The notes: generated by a model not told the origin, from the letters alone. A DNA stretch of 64,000 nt from Arthrinium phaeospermum (GCA_006503535.1 QYRS01000006.1:2914001-2978000); one strand, 5' to 3'; positions 1 through 12,514 are shown, counted from the first letter of the stretch. Numbers and translations are program-made.

Positions 1-20
1 AACCCTCTCTTTTGTCTCCT

Positions 21-49
<29 letters not shown>
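21..49. repeat. poly-C homopolymer, 29 nt
   Basis: An uninterrupted run of C lies near the left edge, inside a pyrimidine-rich stretch. Its exact length is likely to be unreliable in any assembly. Confidence 0.95.
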
Positions 50-52
<3 letters not shown>

Positions 53-1054
53 ATCTCCTCCCTCTTGCCTGCCCCTTCCCCTGCTGTCCCACCCGCCGTC
101 CCCTGAAGGTGAGCACGGTCGAAGACTACGGCCCTGGCTTCGGGATATTGGTATCGACAGAAACTTGTAATACGGTAGGCAATCCCTCGCTACGAGACCC
201 CAACTTAGACTAGACCTTGTGGCCGGGTATAAGGAAAGAGGGTTATGTATGAGAAAACCAGACAAAAGACAAGACAAGACATGGCAGGGGCAGATGGTGT
301 AGGTAGTGTAAATCATCTCGATGATCGAAAGGAGATTGGGAGCCCAGCCAACTGGCTCGCTGGGTTCGCCGAGACCAAAAAAGACCCCGACTCTAACCCC
401 CCTAAATCGAATCCGCCTTACGATCGGATTGGGCCAATGTAACGTCGAATCTCTTTGTATCGCTTCTAGGCGGCCAGGTAGGCGAAAGGGCCCAGGACCC
501 AGCATACCTACATACATACACAGATGCCGCCGTACGGTATACCTATCAATAGATGAGACGGTGACGATAGAATGTCTTCCTAGATGTTTAAATTACTGGA
601 CGTGTACGAATACGGCCCTTTAGTGGTCGGTCATATCAAAAAGTGTTCTCCCTGCCTCTTCTCTTTTACCTACATAGGCAACCGTAGGAAGCGAGTGTAC
701 TTCTTCTACCAGGGAGACGATCTACCTGGGTCCAAGAACCAACCACCAAAAGTCCACCTGTCGCTGCCCCCCGGAAGTACCTTCGTGCATCCGAAGTGGA
801 GAGACGCTCTTTGGGGATAACGGATGCATTCATTCGGGGTGAGGTGATGTGGTGGCTCAATCATCACCTGCCATGACTGTCATTAATAACTAGATCTCTC
901 TAGGAGGTTAGGTTCGAGGGCCAGTTGGCACCACATATTTCCATGGTAATCAGCAGCATCATCAGCATCATCGTCATCCCGCTGCCGGATGGGAAGGATT
1001 CCTGCCGTTCATCTATCTGCTCCCACATGGTACTGTATGCATCACTTGATTGCC

Positions 1055-1068
1055 CGCGCGCGCGCGCG
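1055..1068. repeat. (CG)7 dinucleotide run
   Basis: This is a short perfect alternating CG tract in non-coding sequence. Confidence 0.9.
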
Positions 1069-1680
1069 ATTCAGGCATTGCAGATCCCGATCACCATCAT
1101 GTATCAAGGATCAGGGTCCTGAGAGAGAGAAGCAAGAAAGTGTGTGTGTAAGAGAGAGAGGCAGGATACATACGTAGGATGACAGACAGTATGGGTAGTC
1201 AGCTCCGGAGAAAGGAAGAATGTCAGCCCAACTTGCGATTGGAAGGGAAGTAGATCCGAGACGAGAGAGCTCCTTCAGGTCACAATGCCTGCATGACCTG
1301 CCCGTGCTGCTGCTGTGGTGTTGCTCCTGCCGCTGCTGCTGCATGCGACAGCCAGCTCGCTAGCTGTATGTATGTAATATTGATTAATGTGCGTCTATGT
1401 ACACTTGCTGTCGCTTCCATGAAACGAAGCAAGCTGCCGGTTGAGGTCCCCGGGGGGCGGGTAGAGTCACTGATCCTCATAGCCCTCCCCCCCTTCCATC
1501 GTCTCGCATGTTGATATATTAACTGCATATGTGCATATATATACTTACGCATACGCACATACATCATACATGCGTTTCCCTCAGGTGAGCGAGCGTCAAT
1601 CAGTTGACATGTATTGCACGTACACACCCCCCAGCCTCACTAAACATGCCATGCCACCATCATATCAGACGAAATATCTG

Positions 1681-1700
1681 TCTCTCTCTCTCTCTCTCTC
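1681..1700. repeat. (TC)10 microsatellite
   Basis: This is a perfect TC/GA dinucleotide repeat in the non-coding left flank. Confidence 0.95.
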
Positions 1701-2400
1701 CCCTAGTCCTACAGTAGCGTCTGCGGGAGGATCTACACGAATCCGGGGTCTATCCCCCTTCCCCGAAGTTCAGTATCACATATCACTTCTTGCAACGTGC
1801 AGATACTAGTTCACAACCGTAAGGGAGGGAGGGGTGGCGGAGCTGCAGCCATCGTTTGCACTTGTGCAGTAGTAGCAGCAGCAGCAGCAGTGTGCTAAGG
1901 GAGGTGCCGCCGGGATGCAAGGTTGGGGAAACTTCGTAAAAAGCGACGGGATGCGCCCCTGATCTGATCGACCGGTGTCCATTTTCCAGATCTCCAACTC
2001 CGGCCGACGAATGGGTTTCCAGCATAGCATGCCTAGCCAAGCAAGCAGTGAGTGACATGTGCTGAGCTCTACCGGAGGCTAGCTAGCTACTGTAGCGAAT
2101 AGGAGAATTGCAAGAGGAAAAAGTCAGGACAAGATGACTAGCAAATGCAATAATGCTGCTGACTATGGGTTTTCATTGGCCATATCTGTATACAGCTACC
2201 TGACGGTCCTCCGGATTGGTGATGCTTAGGCAACTCCTTTTTGCAAAGCAATATCAGCTTCCATTCAATTACACGTCATCATGGCGAGCAAGACAGACAG
2301 ACAGTGGTGCCAAATCCCAATGACCAAACCACCCTCTTCTTGTCTTGCCCCGAGATGCGATATGTCTTCCTTCAGTGGTGGTCGGCACGCGGGCATGTGA

Positions 2401-3857
2401 TCAATCCTCGCTGATGACTTCCACCCAGTTGTTCTCGAGCTGACGCCTCTCGTAGCGAGACTCGGCCTCCTGTCGTAGCGAGTCCTCCGCGTCGAGCTTG
2501 TCCGCAGCCGCCGTCGCCGTCTCCTTAATCTGGTTCCGCACGGCGCTCATGAGTAACTTATACCATCCATTGTGCGCCTTGCACCGCTTCTTCTCGCACA
2601 TGTTGCGCGTGGCCGCGTCCCCCTCGCCGCCGGCCGCGTCGAGCGGCGTGTCCAGCTTGCCGGCCGTGAATGTAGCCTGTCCCTCGGGCGTCTCGACCCA
2701 GGCCGCGAACGCGTGGCGCACCGAGACAACGTCGAGGCGGTAGTCGTAGCCGCAGCTGTCCTTAGTGAACTTGCTCTGCTCGATGGCGGCCTGCCGGCGC
2801 TGGTTGGCCCAATCTATGAGCTGCATCATCTTCTTGTACTGGACGATCTCGTTGCCCAGCGCAAGACGCTCGGCGGCCGAGGTCTGGAGGAAGGTCAGCT
2901 CCTCCTCGCTGAGGACGTCAGGACGTGTAGGCAGGCCGTTGGCCCAGAACCCCTCGATATTGCCTATCGTACCAAAGTGTCAGTAATGCATACAATGTCG
3001 CGAGGGACATGCCAACGAGGTTGATGTGAAGATCGTGTAAACGTACCGAAAGGTTTTTCTCCTAGCTTCCATCCGCCTTGGTCAGCAGTAGACGCGAGCA
3101 AGCCCATGAAATCCTCCTGTGTGAGCATCTCCGCCGCCTCGATCGACGCCTCCTTCCTGGGCAAGGTGCGGATGATGCTGGCCCACCAAGCATCGCAATG
3201 CTCGTTGGAGCAAAAGACGGAACGGTCCTTGTTGGCGCCGTACAGGCGTGCGGGGTCTGTGCAGCCGTCGAGGGAGCAGGTTTTCTTGTACTTTGTGTAA
3301 TGGAGCTTGCCGTCGGTGCATCTGGGACAAACGAACCGCTCGATGAGCTTCTCGCCCAGCTCCTTGTCGAGGTTGATGCATTCGCCGTGGTACCATTCCT
3401 CACAGGCGTCGCAGCTTATCATCCATCTGTGGTCGTCAGGGCCGCGGCAGATGCAGTACGGACCGTTGTCGATCTCGTCATCCGAGCTCTCCTCGTCTTC
3501 CTCCGGGTCGACGCCGGCCTTAGCAGCAGCGGCCTTCTTTGCGGCTTTGGCTCTTGCCTTTCTCGTCTTCTTGGGCACCTTTTTGGCGGCCGCGGTGCCC
3601 TTCTTCTTGGGTACAGATTTGCCGCCCATCCTGGATTGGGTTGGTGATGAAGAAAGCGGGTTGTTGTTGACGTCGTCTTCTGGATCGGGTTTCACCTCAA
3701 ACCCCGAATTTGAATGGCTGAAATTGGTTGGTTGCTCAACCGATTTCAGGATAGGTGCGTCGCCGTCGTCGTTCCCCAGGCCGCCGCCACCCGCGCCGAC
3801 ATCTGCTTCCCCCATCTGCACATCTCCTTCGCTCTCAAGGCTATCAGGCCCCGCCAT
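2401..3857 (-). CDS. spp1: Set1/COMPASS PHD-finger subunit, Spp1-like
   Basis: This encodes a nuclear PHD-finger protein expected to bind H3K4me3 and act within the Set1 H3K4 methyltransferase complex. Exon 1 runs from 3857 down to 3047 and exon 2 from 2963 down to 2401; the intron has donor GTACGT and acceptor TAG and restores the frame across a Gly codon. The product is about 457 residues. An acidic, Ser-rich N-terminus and a basic Lys/Ala-rich stretch (about 84-114) precede the PHD finger. Its zinc ligands are C135, C137, C149, C152, H157, C160, C177 and C180. A second Cys-rich segment (about 194-221) follows, typical of the Spp1/CFP1 family. The second exon has the conserved helical region around SAAERLALGNEI. 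The assignment rests on domain order and this C-terminal block. The start is the first ATG of the frame. Confidence 0.88.
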
Positions 3858-4924
3858 CTTTGTTCATGCACATGCCCGTCAACCGTACAACGAACGCCTA
3901 GCAGTCCCGTTCTGGCAAGCAAACAAAGAAGGCGCCCTCCTTTGTTTTGGCCAGCAAGCTCCAATCAAATTAATATGCTGCCGTCGTTTCTTCAACTCCC
4001 ATAACAACCAGAGGCGCACTGTTTATGATGACTGCGCATAACACAAATATGATATGCTGGGGGCCGCAAATATTTGATGCAACGAAATAATCAGAATGAT
4101 TCCCAAAACTCGATATTGATACGATCCAGAACCAAGTGGTCTGAAGGTTTCGTCGAATTAGATGAGATATCAACAGTGGTCCTGAAATGAGATGGTACTG
4201 GAGATTGTTTAGCCACTCAGCGCCACAGGATATGGAAGCGCCACTAATCGCTTATCGCGTATGTCGCTGTGTCCAGATAAGCCTAAGTACATGCTTCACA
4301 AGAGGTAACTTTAATGCGAATGCCTTTGCACCGCTTTGCTTACTCTCTTGTTTCAAGAAAAGGCTAGAATCGTGATAATATGATGCTGAAATTCAGATCA
4401 ACCCCTGGCTTCAGTTTTCCGCCTTGGAAGGTAACCTGTCCAGCATGTCATCCGATACTAGATGGATTGCAACACAACCGATCCTAACCGAGCTGGACAA
4501 ACATACTTCAAACACCCTGGACTGCACTGCACTCAGAGCTATGCTTGGAGAAAATAACAACTCTACAGGATCTATTCTCACGCCTTTGTATTCTCAGTCG
4601 TTGATACTTGTGCTGATGCAGTTCATGGAAGGGACGGGAGGTGCCGCACCAGTGCCAAATCAATGACGGACCTTACATGCTCCGATGGTGAAGAACGGGG
4701 CCGGGTGTCCAAACTTGAGTGGGAACTCTCCTGATGAGTGTTGACCCCGTCAATTGATCTTGGGCAAGATAACAACCCAACCTACCACTTACACTCTCCA
4801 CTTGGACATTACTTTGTAGCTGAATAAGCCACCGACGGTGGGCAAAGCATGACAGCTAAAGTGATTGTTCCATGTTGAGATAGTCGCCGGTCGTTCTATT
4901 CGTTCTATTCTTTTTTGTTGCATC
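3858..4924. other. spacer between divergent genes (spp1-like and HAD hydrolase)
   Basis: These two genes point away from each other, so this roughly 1.1 kb should hold both promoters. I see no open frame with protein-like composition and no clear TATA box. An ATG at 4865 is in frame with the downstream hydrolase and could be an alternative start. Confidence 0.5.
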
Positions 4925-6277
4925 ATGAGCGTCTCTCTCTTGCGTTCCTCCTTCGCCGCCGGGCTCCGGCCCCGCTCCCTGATCAGCTCCAGCGTTCCGA
5001 GCTGCAGGCCGGTTGGCACAGCCCAGGCCGCCCGTAGGCTGGTTGGTTCCGGCATCTCGCAGTTTACGCAAACCCGCTCGTCTCTTCTGGGCCAACATGG
5101 TGCTGCGAGCCGGAGCTACAGCGTCGACTACAAAAAGAAGGATGCCGTTCACGCGCCGCCTTTTGCTTTCGCTTTCGAGTAGGTGTCCTCTTTGTAAGAA
5201 TGCAAAAACTTGAGCTGGCAACTAAACCCCATTTACAGCATCGATGGCGTCTTACTCCATGTTGCAAAGCCCATACCGGGTGCAACTGAGACGCTCCGGT
5301 ATTTGCAAGAGCACCATATACCCTTTATCCTGCTGACGAATGGTGGTGGAAAACACGAGAAGGATCGTGTCGCCGACCTTAGTTCTAGGCTGAACGTGGA
5401 GCTGTCGACCGACAACTTTGTCCAGTCCCATACGCCTTTCCAGGAACTCGTCCACGGCCCAGAAGGTCTCAAGGATAAGAACATTCTCATCACGGGATCC
5501 GATGCCGCTAAATCGCGCAAGATTGCCGAGACTTACGGGTTCAAAAACGTCATCACGCCGGCGGATATTCTGATGGCACATCCTGAAATATGGCCATTCG
5601 AGCCCCTGATGAAGGAGCTCTATGCGGCGACGGCGCGCCCTCTGCCCAGCCCGAAGCCCAAGATCGACGCCATGTTCGTCTTCAACGACCCTCGTGACTG
5701 GGCGCTTGACATACAGATCATCTCAGATCTTCTGATGTCGCAGAACGGCGTATTGGGCACGTACTCGCCCAAGAATGGCAAAACTGATCTGCCCAATTCT
5801 GGCTGGCAGGCAGACGGCCAGCCTGCTCTTTATTTCTCGAACGCGGACTTGTTCTGGGCGGCGCAGTATCATCTTCCGCGATTCGGCCAAGGTTCTTTCC
5901 AGGCTGCTATAGCGGGTATATGGAAACAGATCACAGGTGGCATAGACCTGCAGCGGACCGTTATCGGCAAGCCGTACAAGGAGACCTACGAGTATGCAGA
6001 GAGGGTACTGAGCAACCACCGGGCACAGATGCTGGGAACCAAAGTCGAGAAGCTGGAGCCTCTCCGGAGCGTCTACATGATCGGTGACAACCCCGAGAGC
6101 GACATCCGCGGCGCCAACGACTTTAGGAGCCCGCTTGGAACCGCTTGGTCCTCGGTCCTGGTGCGAACAGGCGTGTACACGGATGATCGCGGGGAGCCGG
6201 CGCACCCTCCCACTATGGTGGTAGACGATGTAGCAGCAGCAGTCGAATGGGCACTGAAGCAGGAGGGCTACCAGTAG
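4925..6277 (+). CDS. HAD-superfamily hydrolase, CECR5/YKR070W-like, probably mitochondrial
   Basis: This is a class IIA HAD-type phosphatase-like protein of about 430 residues. Exon 1 is 4925-5178 and exon 2 is 5239-6277. The donor is GTAGGT and the acceptor ACAG. Splicing rebuilds the catalytic motif I as FAFDIDGV, with nucleophile D85 and D87 straddling the junction, which strongly supports this model. Motif II is LLTNGGG (T118), and the late acidic motif is GDNPESDIRGA near the C-terminus. The first 70 residues are rich in Arg, Ser and Ala with almost no acid, fitting a mitochondrial presequence. The family includes human CECR5 (HDHD5) and yeast YKR070W, whose substrates are not firmly known. 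An in-frame ATG at 4865 would add 20 residues; I prefer 4925 because the presequence then begins directly. Confidence 0.88.
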
Positions 6278-7342
6278 TCGAACAAGACGGACCGGACGGA
6301 TGTGGACTCGACGGGCGGATGGTTAGTATCAGGTTCCCTGTAGAATACCACCTAGTTAAATTATAGTTGCAACAGACTATACTACAGCTGTTCTTTTGGC
6401 AAGCCCAATAAGCCAGATTTCGGGGGTATTGGTGGTGCCAGCAAATGATGTTCCTCAGGGGCTGTACAAACAATTGCACTACTGGATGGATAGAAGCGGC
6501 CTAGACCGTCACCGAGGCCGTTTTAGGCTTGGGCGGGTTTGCAGGCCTGATAGCATACCCCTACGTCACTGCATGTGGTATTGGGCAGACCGAACCGAGA
6601 GCCAGGGTTGCGGGCCGCCACCATTGATTTCGTTTCGTTTTGTCAATGTACCTACAGTACCTACCTACTTACAGCCCCTAAGATGATGAACATGCATATA
6701 CTCTGTTTTCACCTGACATTATCGACATTACGTACGCCTTCCATCATCGAGTATAACAGGTTGTTGAATGGCACCGACTGTAGATTTAGAGCCACGAGCG
6801 AAAACCGGTGAACCCAAAGGAATTTTAACGTTGATCACAAGCGCAGCTCTGGGGCAGCGCTGCAGGGGAAGCGATCCACCTTTTTCTTTTACCCCGTCCA
6901 GATCCAGTTCAAGCTTGGGTTCGGGACGGTACAATGCATACAAAGAAAGTACACCTAGCTCTCTCCTTGGAAATAATTGTCTGCCTGGCCTATCGATTCC
7001 ATCCCTAGGCATCCTTATCAAAAGGACAACACCAGCCGCCTGACCTACAACCTAATAAACCGACCGCTCTCTTCCTCTGCTGCACACAGCTCAGATTGAT
7101 TGCCCTCGCTAGTCTGTGGCTTACGGATGAGACATCCTAACACCTCGATCAATACCCCTCACGTATAGATAGCCCACCCAGCTTATCACCCCGCCATTCA
7201 GAGCTTCAAGTTTGTCGCTTTTGTACGCCTTCGCTTCGCCAACGCCAACGTAAACTTACGACACCTTGGTCACATAAAGTCATAAACTGCTCGACACTGG
7301 CCGCTCATATTGTGTGTGAGAGAGAGTACCTAGCGTGCAGTC
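6278..7342. other. spacer before choline kinase gene
   Basis: I see no gene. The last 250 nt are pyrimidine-rich with scattered CT tracts, as often found just upstream of fungal start codons, so this is probably the choline kinase promoter and 5' untranslated region. Confidence 0.45.
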
Positions 7343-10160
7343 ATGTCCTCTTCCACTCCCACCCCGGGTGGTGGACTTCCACTGCGGTCTGCCATGAAAC
7401 CGGACGATGATAGCAGCGATAGACAACAGTCGTCTGCCGCATCACTCAAAGGTTGGTGTCATCCTCTCTGTTTCCGTCCCCCTTATCGTTCTGCATGCAT
7501 GAAACAGCCTATCGACGTGTCAGTGCATAGAGCCGTGTCATGACACTCTTCGTTCTTATCGGTCATAACAGACACCTTAAGATGAGCTTGTCTCGTCTCA
7601 CGCGCCTTCATAATGCATTGGCTCGCCCCCACTTGATACGCCCCGGATCTGTTTGCTCTGTACTACCCAGCGATACAATCGACAGTACGGGCGTGTTGGA
7701 TTTAGATGCCGTCGCCTTGGCAAGGCCTCTAGAGATTACTATTCGCAAAACCAACGATGGGAGAAGCGGCTTGCCATCAAGGAGTCTCGAGTAAGGTTCT
7801 AGAGTTAGAAGGACCGACTGGGCTTGCTTCTGCGCCACTTCTCATGAACACTTGTACTGACAACCCAGCAGCAGTCCAGATTGCCGAGCCAGAGCCGGAG
7901 GCCCCAGAGGAAACACAGCCTAAGAAGCAGTTTTCCGCCGGTGTTGGCAAACGCTTGAGTGGCCGCCCACCTATGGTAGGCGCAAATTCTTCCAGGGGAT
8001 CGCTCCTGAGTCAGAGCAGTCTAGAAATGCTCAGTGGTCACGCAAACAACAAGTCCCCAGCACATGAAGCCCAAGATGCAGACCAGCCACAGGGCAACTC
8101 TCATCATCGCCACCGCCTTGATCATTATGGTGAAAAGCTCATCACTCAGGTAGCTGAATGGCTTGAGCATGAACGATCGAAGAAGGAGAAACGGCGGGGC
8201 AAGAGACACCACATCAGGCACCGGCGACCATCGGAGGAGGCCGTGGACGCAGAAGATGCAAGTACCTCGGCCGAGGGTGCCAGGCTCCAAAGAAAGCACT
8301 CCATCGATTCTCAATCGAGTGACGTCTCTCTAGACCGACTCCAGCGAATCATAGATGACAGCATGAGTGCTTTAGGTCTCAACAACATGCCTCACTACAG
8401 CCCGCGGCTCCTGGCCCGTAAACACAAGAAACGCTCCTTCCCTTTACACAGAACCCAATCTTCGGATACGGAATACCATGACGGGGACCCTCTAGTCCCC
8501 AGCTGTGATGCTGTACTCGACAACACCAAGACTATGAGTTACTCGGGTGGCAAGGCCTTGTCCCCTGAAGATGACAAGTCCCCCGTCTCTCGCAAAGAAG
8601 AAAAGGGGCGCCAAACCTGGGCAACCTTCAAGACCGACGTGCTTCGCATCGCCCACACCCTCCGAATCAAGGGCTGGAGAAGAATACCTTTGGACAGTGG
8701 TGACGAGATCGAAGTGGAACGCTTGAGCGGCGCACTCACAAATGCCGTCTATGTTGTCAGTCCTCCAAAGGACATGGCCGACAAAACGGAGCCTGGAAAG
8801 ACGCCCCCTGCGAAACTACTGCTCCGAGTATACGGGCCGCAAGTGGAGAACATTATCGACCGAGAGAACGAGCTTAGCATGCTGCGTCGCCTGGCCCGGA
8901 AGAAGATCGGCCCTCGTATGCTTGGCACCTTCGAAAATGGCCGTTTTGAGCAGTTCTTCAACGCCATTACACTGACACCGGCTCATCTACGAGAACCCGA
9001 AACCTCCAAGAAGATTGCCAAGAGAATGAGAGAGCTGCACGATGGAATAGACCTGCTTGAAGAGGAGAAAGACGGCGGCCCGAGTGTGCTGAAGAACTGG
9101 GACCAGTGGCTGGACCATGTAGGGAAAGTGGCCAGCTTCCTGGATAAGGAGCTTCTTGGTGGCAATGGCAATTCGACTCCAAGCCCCGCCGATGCGTGGA
9201 AATCACGAGGTTTTGTCTGCGGTGCTGAATGGGCAATGTTCAAGCAAGCGATTGCGAAGTACCGCGATTGGCTTTTCAATCACTATAACAGCCACAACAC
9301 TCTACGGGAGCAGCTCGTATTCGCCCACAACGATGTAAGTCTCTCCCTACCTTCCCCGAAACTCACTAGCGAAAATGCTGACCGGCGCAGACACAATACG
9401 GAAACATCCTTCGCCTCAAGCCCGACGACGAAAAGTCGCCTTTGATGCAGCCCCAGAACGAACACAAACAGCTCATCGTCATCGACTTCGAGTATGCGGG
9501 GCCTAACACCCGAGGTCACGAATTTGCAAACCACTTCACAGAGTGGACCTACAACTACCATGACGCAAACACCCCTCATATATGCAACACGGAGAGATAC
9601 CCGACCCCGAGGAACAGCGCCGTTTCCTCAAGGCCTATGTCGAACACCAGCCCCAGTATCCCAGCGCCGGCACCCCGAGGCTTCTTCCGTTGGACAGCCC
9701 TGCCGACACCGGCATCACTACGACAACAACTCCGGCCTCGTCAAGTTCCATTGTGGAGTTCATGCTCGATGCCCGTGTGCCGCCAGGCGGCTGGAGAGAG
9801 GACGAGAAGCGTAAGGAGGACCAGATCGAGCAGATCATCAGAGCTCTTATGGAGGAAACCAAGATCTGGCGTATCGCGAACAGCACCCAATGGGTCGCTT
9901 GGGGTCTCATGCAAGCCAAGATTCCCGGGCTTGACCTGACAGGCGCAGGTGGTGACCAAACGACTGAAGCTGAGGGAGAGGCACCCGCTTCCGCCGCGGC
10001 GCCCGAGGAAGAGGAAGGCCACGGGGATGAGTTTGACTATCTAGGTTACGCCCAGGACCGGGCTTACTTTTTCTGGGGCGATTGCGTCCAGATGGGCATT
10101 GTCAAGCTGGAAGACCTCCCTGAAAATTTGAGGGGAAGAATCAAGACGGTCAACTACTGA
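7343..10160 (+). CDS. choline/ethanolamine kinase with an apparent 1-nt frameshift
   Basis: This kinase makes phosphocholine or phosphoethanolamine, the first step of the Kennedy pathway. Proposed exons are 7343-7451, 7869-9334 and 9391-10160. The first intron (417 nt, branch CTGAC, acceptor CAG) is long and might hide a small exon. A long Ser-rich, basic N-terminal extension precedes the kinase fold, which starts around 8650 (IEVERLSGALTNAVY). The Brenner motif HNDTQYGN spans the second junction, with the catalytic Asp at residue 525. The metal-binding IDFEYAGPNTRGHEFANHF block follows. Just after, the frame coding CNTERYPTP must change to the frame coding PEEQRRFLKAY at the C-run 9605-9608; one extra C would make it continuous. 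No intron fits. The C-terminus (YAQDRAYFFWGDCVQMG) is normal. It is either an assembly deletion or a damaged allele. Confidence 0.85.
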
Positions 10161-10611
10161 GCCAACCAGCCGGTTACGTCATTGGAAGCCAGGCTTGCTC
10201 TGTGGCCCTGTCGTTAGAGGGTTACTAGGCACCCAAGACAGGAAGGAGGATTAGCAATGTACAGTTCGAATATAGGGTATGCAAAATCGTGTAATTTGAC
10301 GCATCTCTTCTGCCACTCATCTTATTAGCTGTGTAATAGTAGCGGCTCGTAGCATATCTTATCGATAAGCGCGTTCTTCTACGTTATAGTACTATGGATC
10401 AATGCCTTTAGCTTCTCGCAAACAGGTTATTCTCGTGAACCCCTGCTCACTCTCACTTGCTTACTCGTAAGCGCAAGCAGCTCGTATATCTTCTCGGGTG
10501 TCTTCTACCTTTGGTGTACCTGCTCTTCACCCGTGTCTCCTTGTACGCTAGCTATACATACACACCCATATACGGGTAGACTGAGAAACCAATCACAAGC
10601 CACCACCAACC
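10161..10611. other. spacer between choline kinase and DUF202 gene
   Basis: I see no gene. It should contain the 3' end of the kinase transcript and the promoter of the small membrane-protein gene on the same strand. Confidence 0.45.
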
Positions 10612-11175
10612 ATGTCGCCCTGGTCCCGCCTCGCGACGCCCGTCTACAAGAACACGGGCTCGGTGGCCCGAGACCACCTGGCCTCGGAGCGCACGTTCCT
10701 GGCCTGGATGCGGACGGGCCTCGGCTTCGTCGCGCTCGGCATCGCCGTCGAGCGGTTCTCCCAGCTGGACCTGGAGGATCTGGTGGTGGTGTTGCGTCAC
10801 GGGCCGCATCCGCAACATTCCCTCTCCCCTTCTTCCCCTACCCCTGACTCTTCTACTTCTGCACCTACCAAGACTTCGCCCAACACCGCCGCCTCATCAC
10901 AGGAGCAAGGGAACGAGGAAAAGGCGAAGGAGAAGGAGAACGAGAAGAAGAAGCCCCAGCTGCTGGTGGGGACTCTCCTGGGCATGGGCTCCGGCAGCAT
11001 CGTCTACGGCACGGCGCGGTACTTTTCCAACCTCCGGGCCCTCGAGCGCGGGCTGTTCAAGCCGGCGTTCCACGGGGTCGCGGTGCTGGGCGCGGCGGTG
11101 GCGGGGCTCGCGGGCGGCGTCTACGGGGATACGCTGAAGAGGCGGATGCGGCGGGAGGGGAAGGGCGAGGAGTAG
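10612..11175 (+). CDS. DUF202 small membrane protein
   Basis: This is an intronless 187-residue protein. Residues 18-50 contain RDHLASERTFLAWMRTGLGF, the hallmark of the DUF202 (YidH-like) domain, which forms the first membrane segment. A Ser/Thr/Pro-rich and then Lys/Glu-rich linker (about 63-115) separates it from two further hydrophobic segments, near residues 117-135 (LLVGTLLGMGSGSIVYG) and 155-172 (AVLGAAVAGLAGGVYG). The domain is shared by bacterial YidH, fungal vacuolar transporter chaperone proteins and many small fungal proteins. This one lacks the SPX and polyphosphate-polymerase domains of Vtc proteins, so its function is unknown. The GC-rich third-position bias at both ends supports real coding. 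The linker inserted between the first and second segments is longer than I would expect. Confidence 0.78.
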   Translation: MSPWSRLATPVYKNTGSVARDHLASERTFLAWMRTGLGFVALGIAVERFSQLDLEDLVVVLRHGPHPQHSLSPSSPTPDSSTSAPTKTSPNTAASSQEQGNEEKAKEKENEKKKPQLLVGTLLGMGSGSIVYGTARYFSNLRALERGLFKPAFHGVAVLGAAVAGLAGGVYGDTLKRRMRREGKGEE

Positions 11176-11493
11176 GGGGAAAGGAAAACGGCGGCTGGTT
11201 CTTGGAATCTATCTGGTATGCCTGGGTACGCCAGACGTTGCGTTCAGTTGCAGGTTGTTGGGCATTAGAGATTTCTTCGCCATTTCAGACAGATGTAAAC
11301 TTCAGGACACGTGAACTGCGGTCTCTCGCAGTCTTGTATAGTACAAGTCAGCTGTACAAAATATACTACATACCAGAGCAGAGTGCGCCCGCCTTCCTCA
11401 TAATATTTATACATTTTCATCCAGCACGATGCAGCAAGCTAGTTAACTACAAAGCAAAGTAACCTCTTATATACATTTTCTTCTCTTTTTCTT
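11176..11493. other. spacer between convergent genes
   Basis: The DUF202 gene and the sco1 gene converge here. I see only non-coding, fairly AT-rich sequence, probably both 3' untranslated regions. Confidence 0.5.
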
Positions 11494-12514
11494 TTACTGC
11501 TTGATCGGACCTCTCCAATCCTTGACATGGTCCAGAATGACCTTGGCCGCGGCCTCGGGGCTGTGCTGGCGGCCGAGGGCCTCGACGAAGTCGCCCTCGG
11601 GGTCCATGAGGTAGAAGTAGATGCTGTGGTCGACGAGGTAGTCCTGGCCGGGCTTGACGTCGCGCGGGGTGCTGAAGTAGACGCGGTAGGCGCGGCAGAC
11701 GTCCTTGATCTGCTCGTACGTGCCCGTCAGCCCCACGAAGCGCGGGTGGAACTCGGCCAGGTACGTCTTGAGCGTCGCCGGGTCGTCGCGCTGCGGGTCG
11801 CACGTCACGAAGACGGGCACCAGCTGCCCCGGCCGCTCCGCCTCGACCAGGTCGAACATCTGCGCCATCTTGTCGAGCTCCTCGGGGCAGATGTCGGGGC
11901 AGTGCGTGAAGCCGAAGTAGACCTGTGCGGGGAAGAGGAAGTCCTTACGTCAGTACATATACGTTTCACATAGAATTCGAACGCCATCCACAACCCCAAC
12001 AAGAACTCACCAGAGAATACCGGCCCTTCATGTCCGCGCTGCCAAACGGCTTCCCGTTCTGGTCCTGGAGCAGGAAGTCGCCGCCGACCTTGGGCCGGCC
12101 GACGCCCTTGGTGGCCTCGGCGACGCGCTTGCGCTGCATGCGCTGCTTCTCGAACTCAAAGTACCAGACGAGGCCGCCGCCGGTGAGGACGAAGAGGGCG
12201 CCGGCCTTCCACGAGAACGGGCCCGTCCGGTACCGGCTCTTGGCCTCCTCGACCGTCTTGTGCCTGTAGCGGCGCTGGTGGGCGGCATTGTTGCTGTTAG
12301 ATAACGAAGAGGGGGATGCGCGGAGGCAGCGCTGCGAGGCCGTCGTGGCGGTGGTGGTCGGGCGGCATGGTTGCGCTCGAGCTGTGGTGGTGGTTGAGAG
12401 CAAGCGCCGTGGGCATTGTCGGGCGGCTGCTACGGCTGTTGCTTGCTGCTGGCACTTTGGCACAATGGAGCGCAGCATCTTGGAGGTGGTCGCAGGCGCG
12501 AAGGACAGCGGCAT
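11494..12514 (-). CDS. sco1: mitochondrial copper chaperone Sco1
   Basis: Sco1 is an inner-membrane thioredoxin-fold protein that delivers copper to the CuA site of cytochrome c oxidase subunit 2. Exon 1 is 12514-12011 and exon 2 is 11922-11494; donor GTGAGT and acceptor CACAG join to read SLVYFGFTHC. The product is about 310 residues. The N-terminus is rich in Arg, Ser, Thr and Gln with no acid for 80 residues, a good presequence. One membrane segment lies at about 103-119 (WKAGALFVLTGGGLVWYF). The copper ligands are present: C176 and C180 in CPDIC, and H267 in YLVDHSIYF. The conserved FVTCDPQRDDP block is at about 206-216. Alternative ATGs at 12592 and 12478 are in frame; 12514 gives the cleanest presequence. 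Confidence 0.93.

Larger units (their letters stand above)
1..2400. other. non-coding left flank with simple repeats
   Basis: I see no gene here. Open frames are under 120 codons, overlap each other and resemble no protein family. The stretch has a long C homopolymer, a short CG run and a CT run, listed separately. It ends at the 3' end of the Spp1-like gene and may include its 3' untranslated region. A single AACCCT at the very left edge is not followed by telomeric repeats. Confidence 0.5.

Noticed and set aside
1..60. Telomere end (AACCCT followed by C-rich sequence)
   Set aside because: Only one hexamer-like unit is present; the rest is a C homopolymer and pyrimidine-rich DNA.
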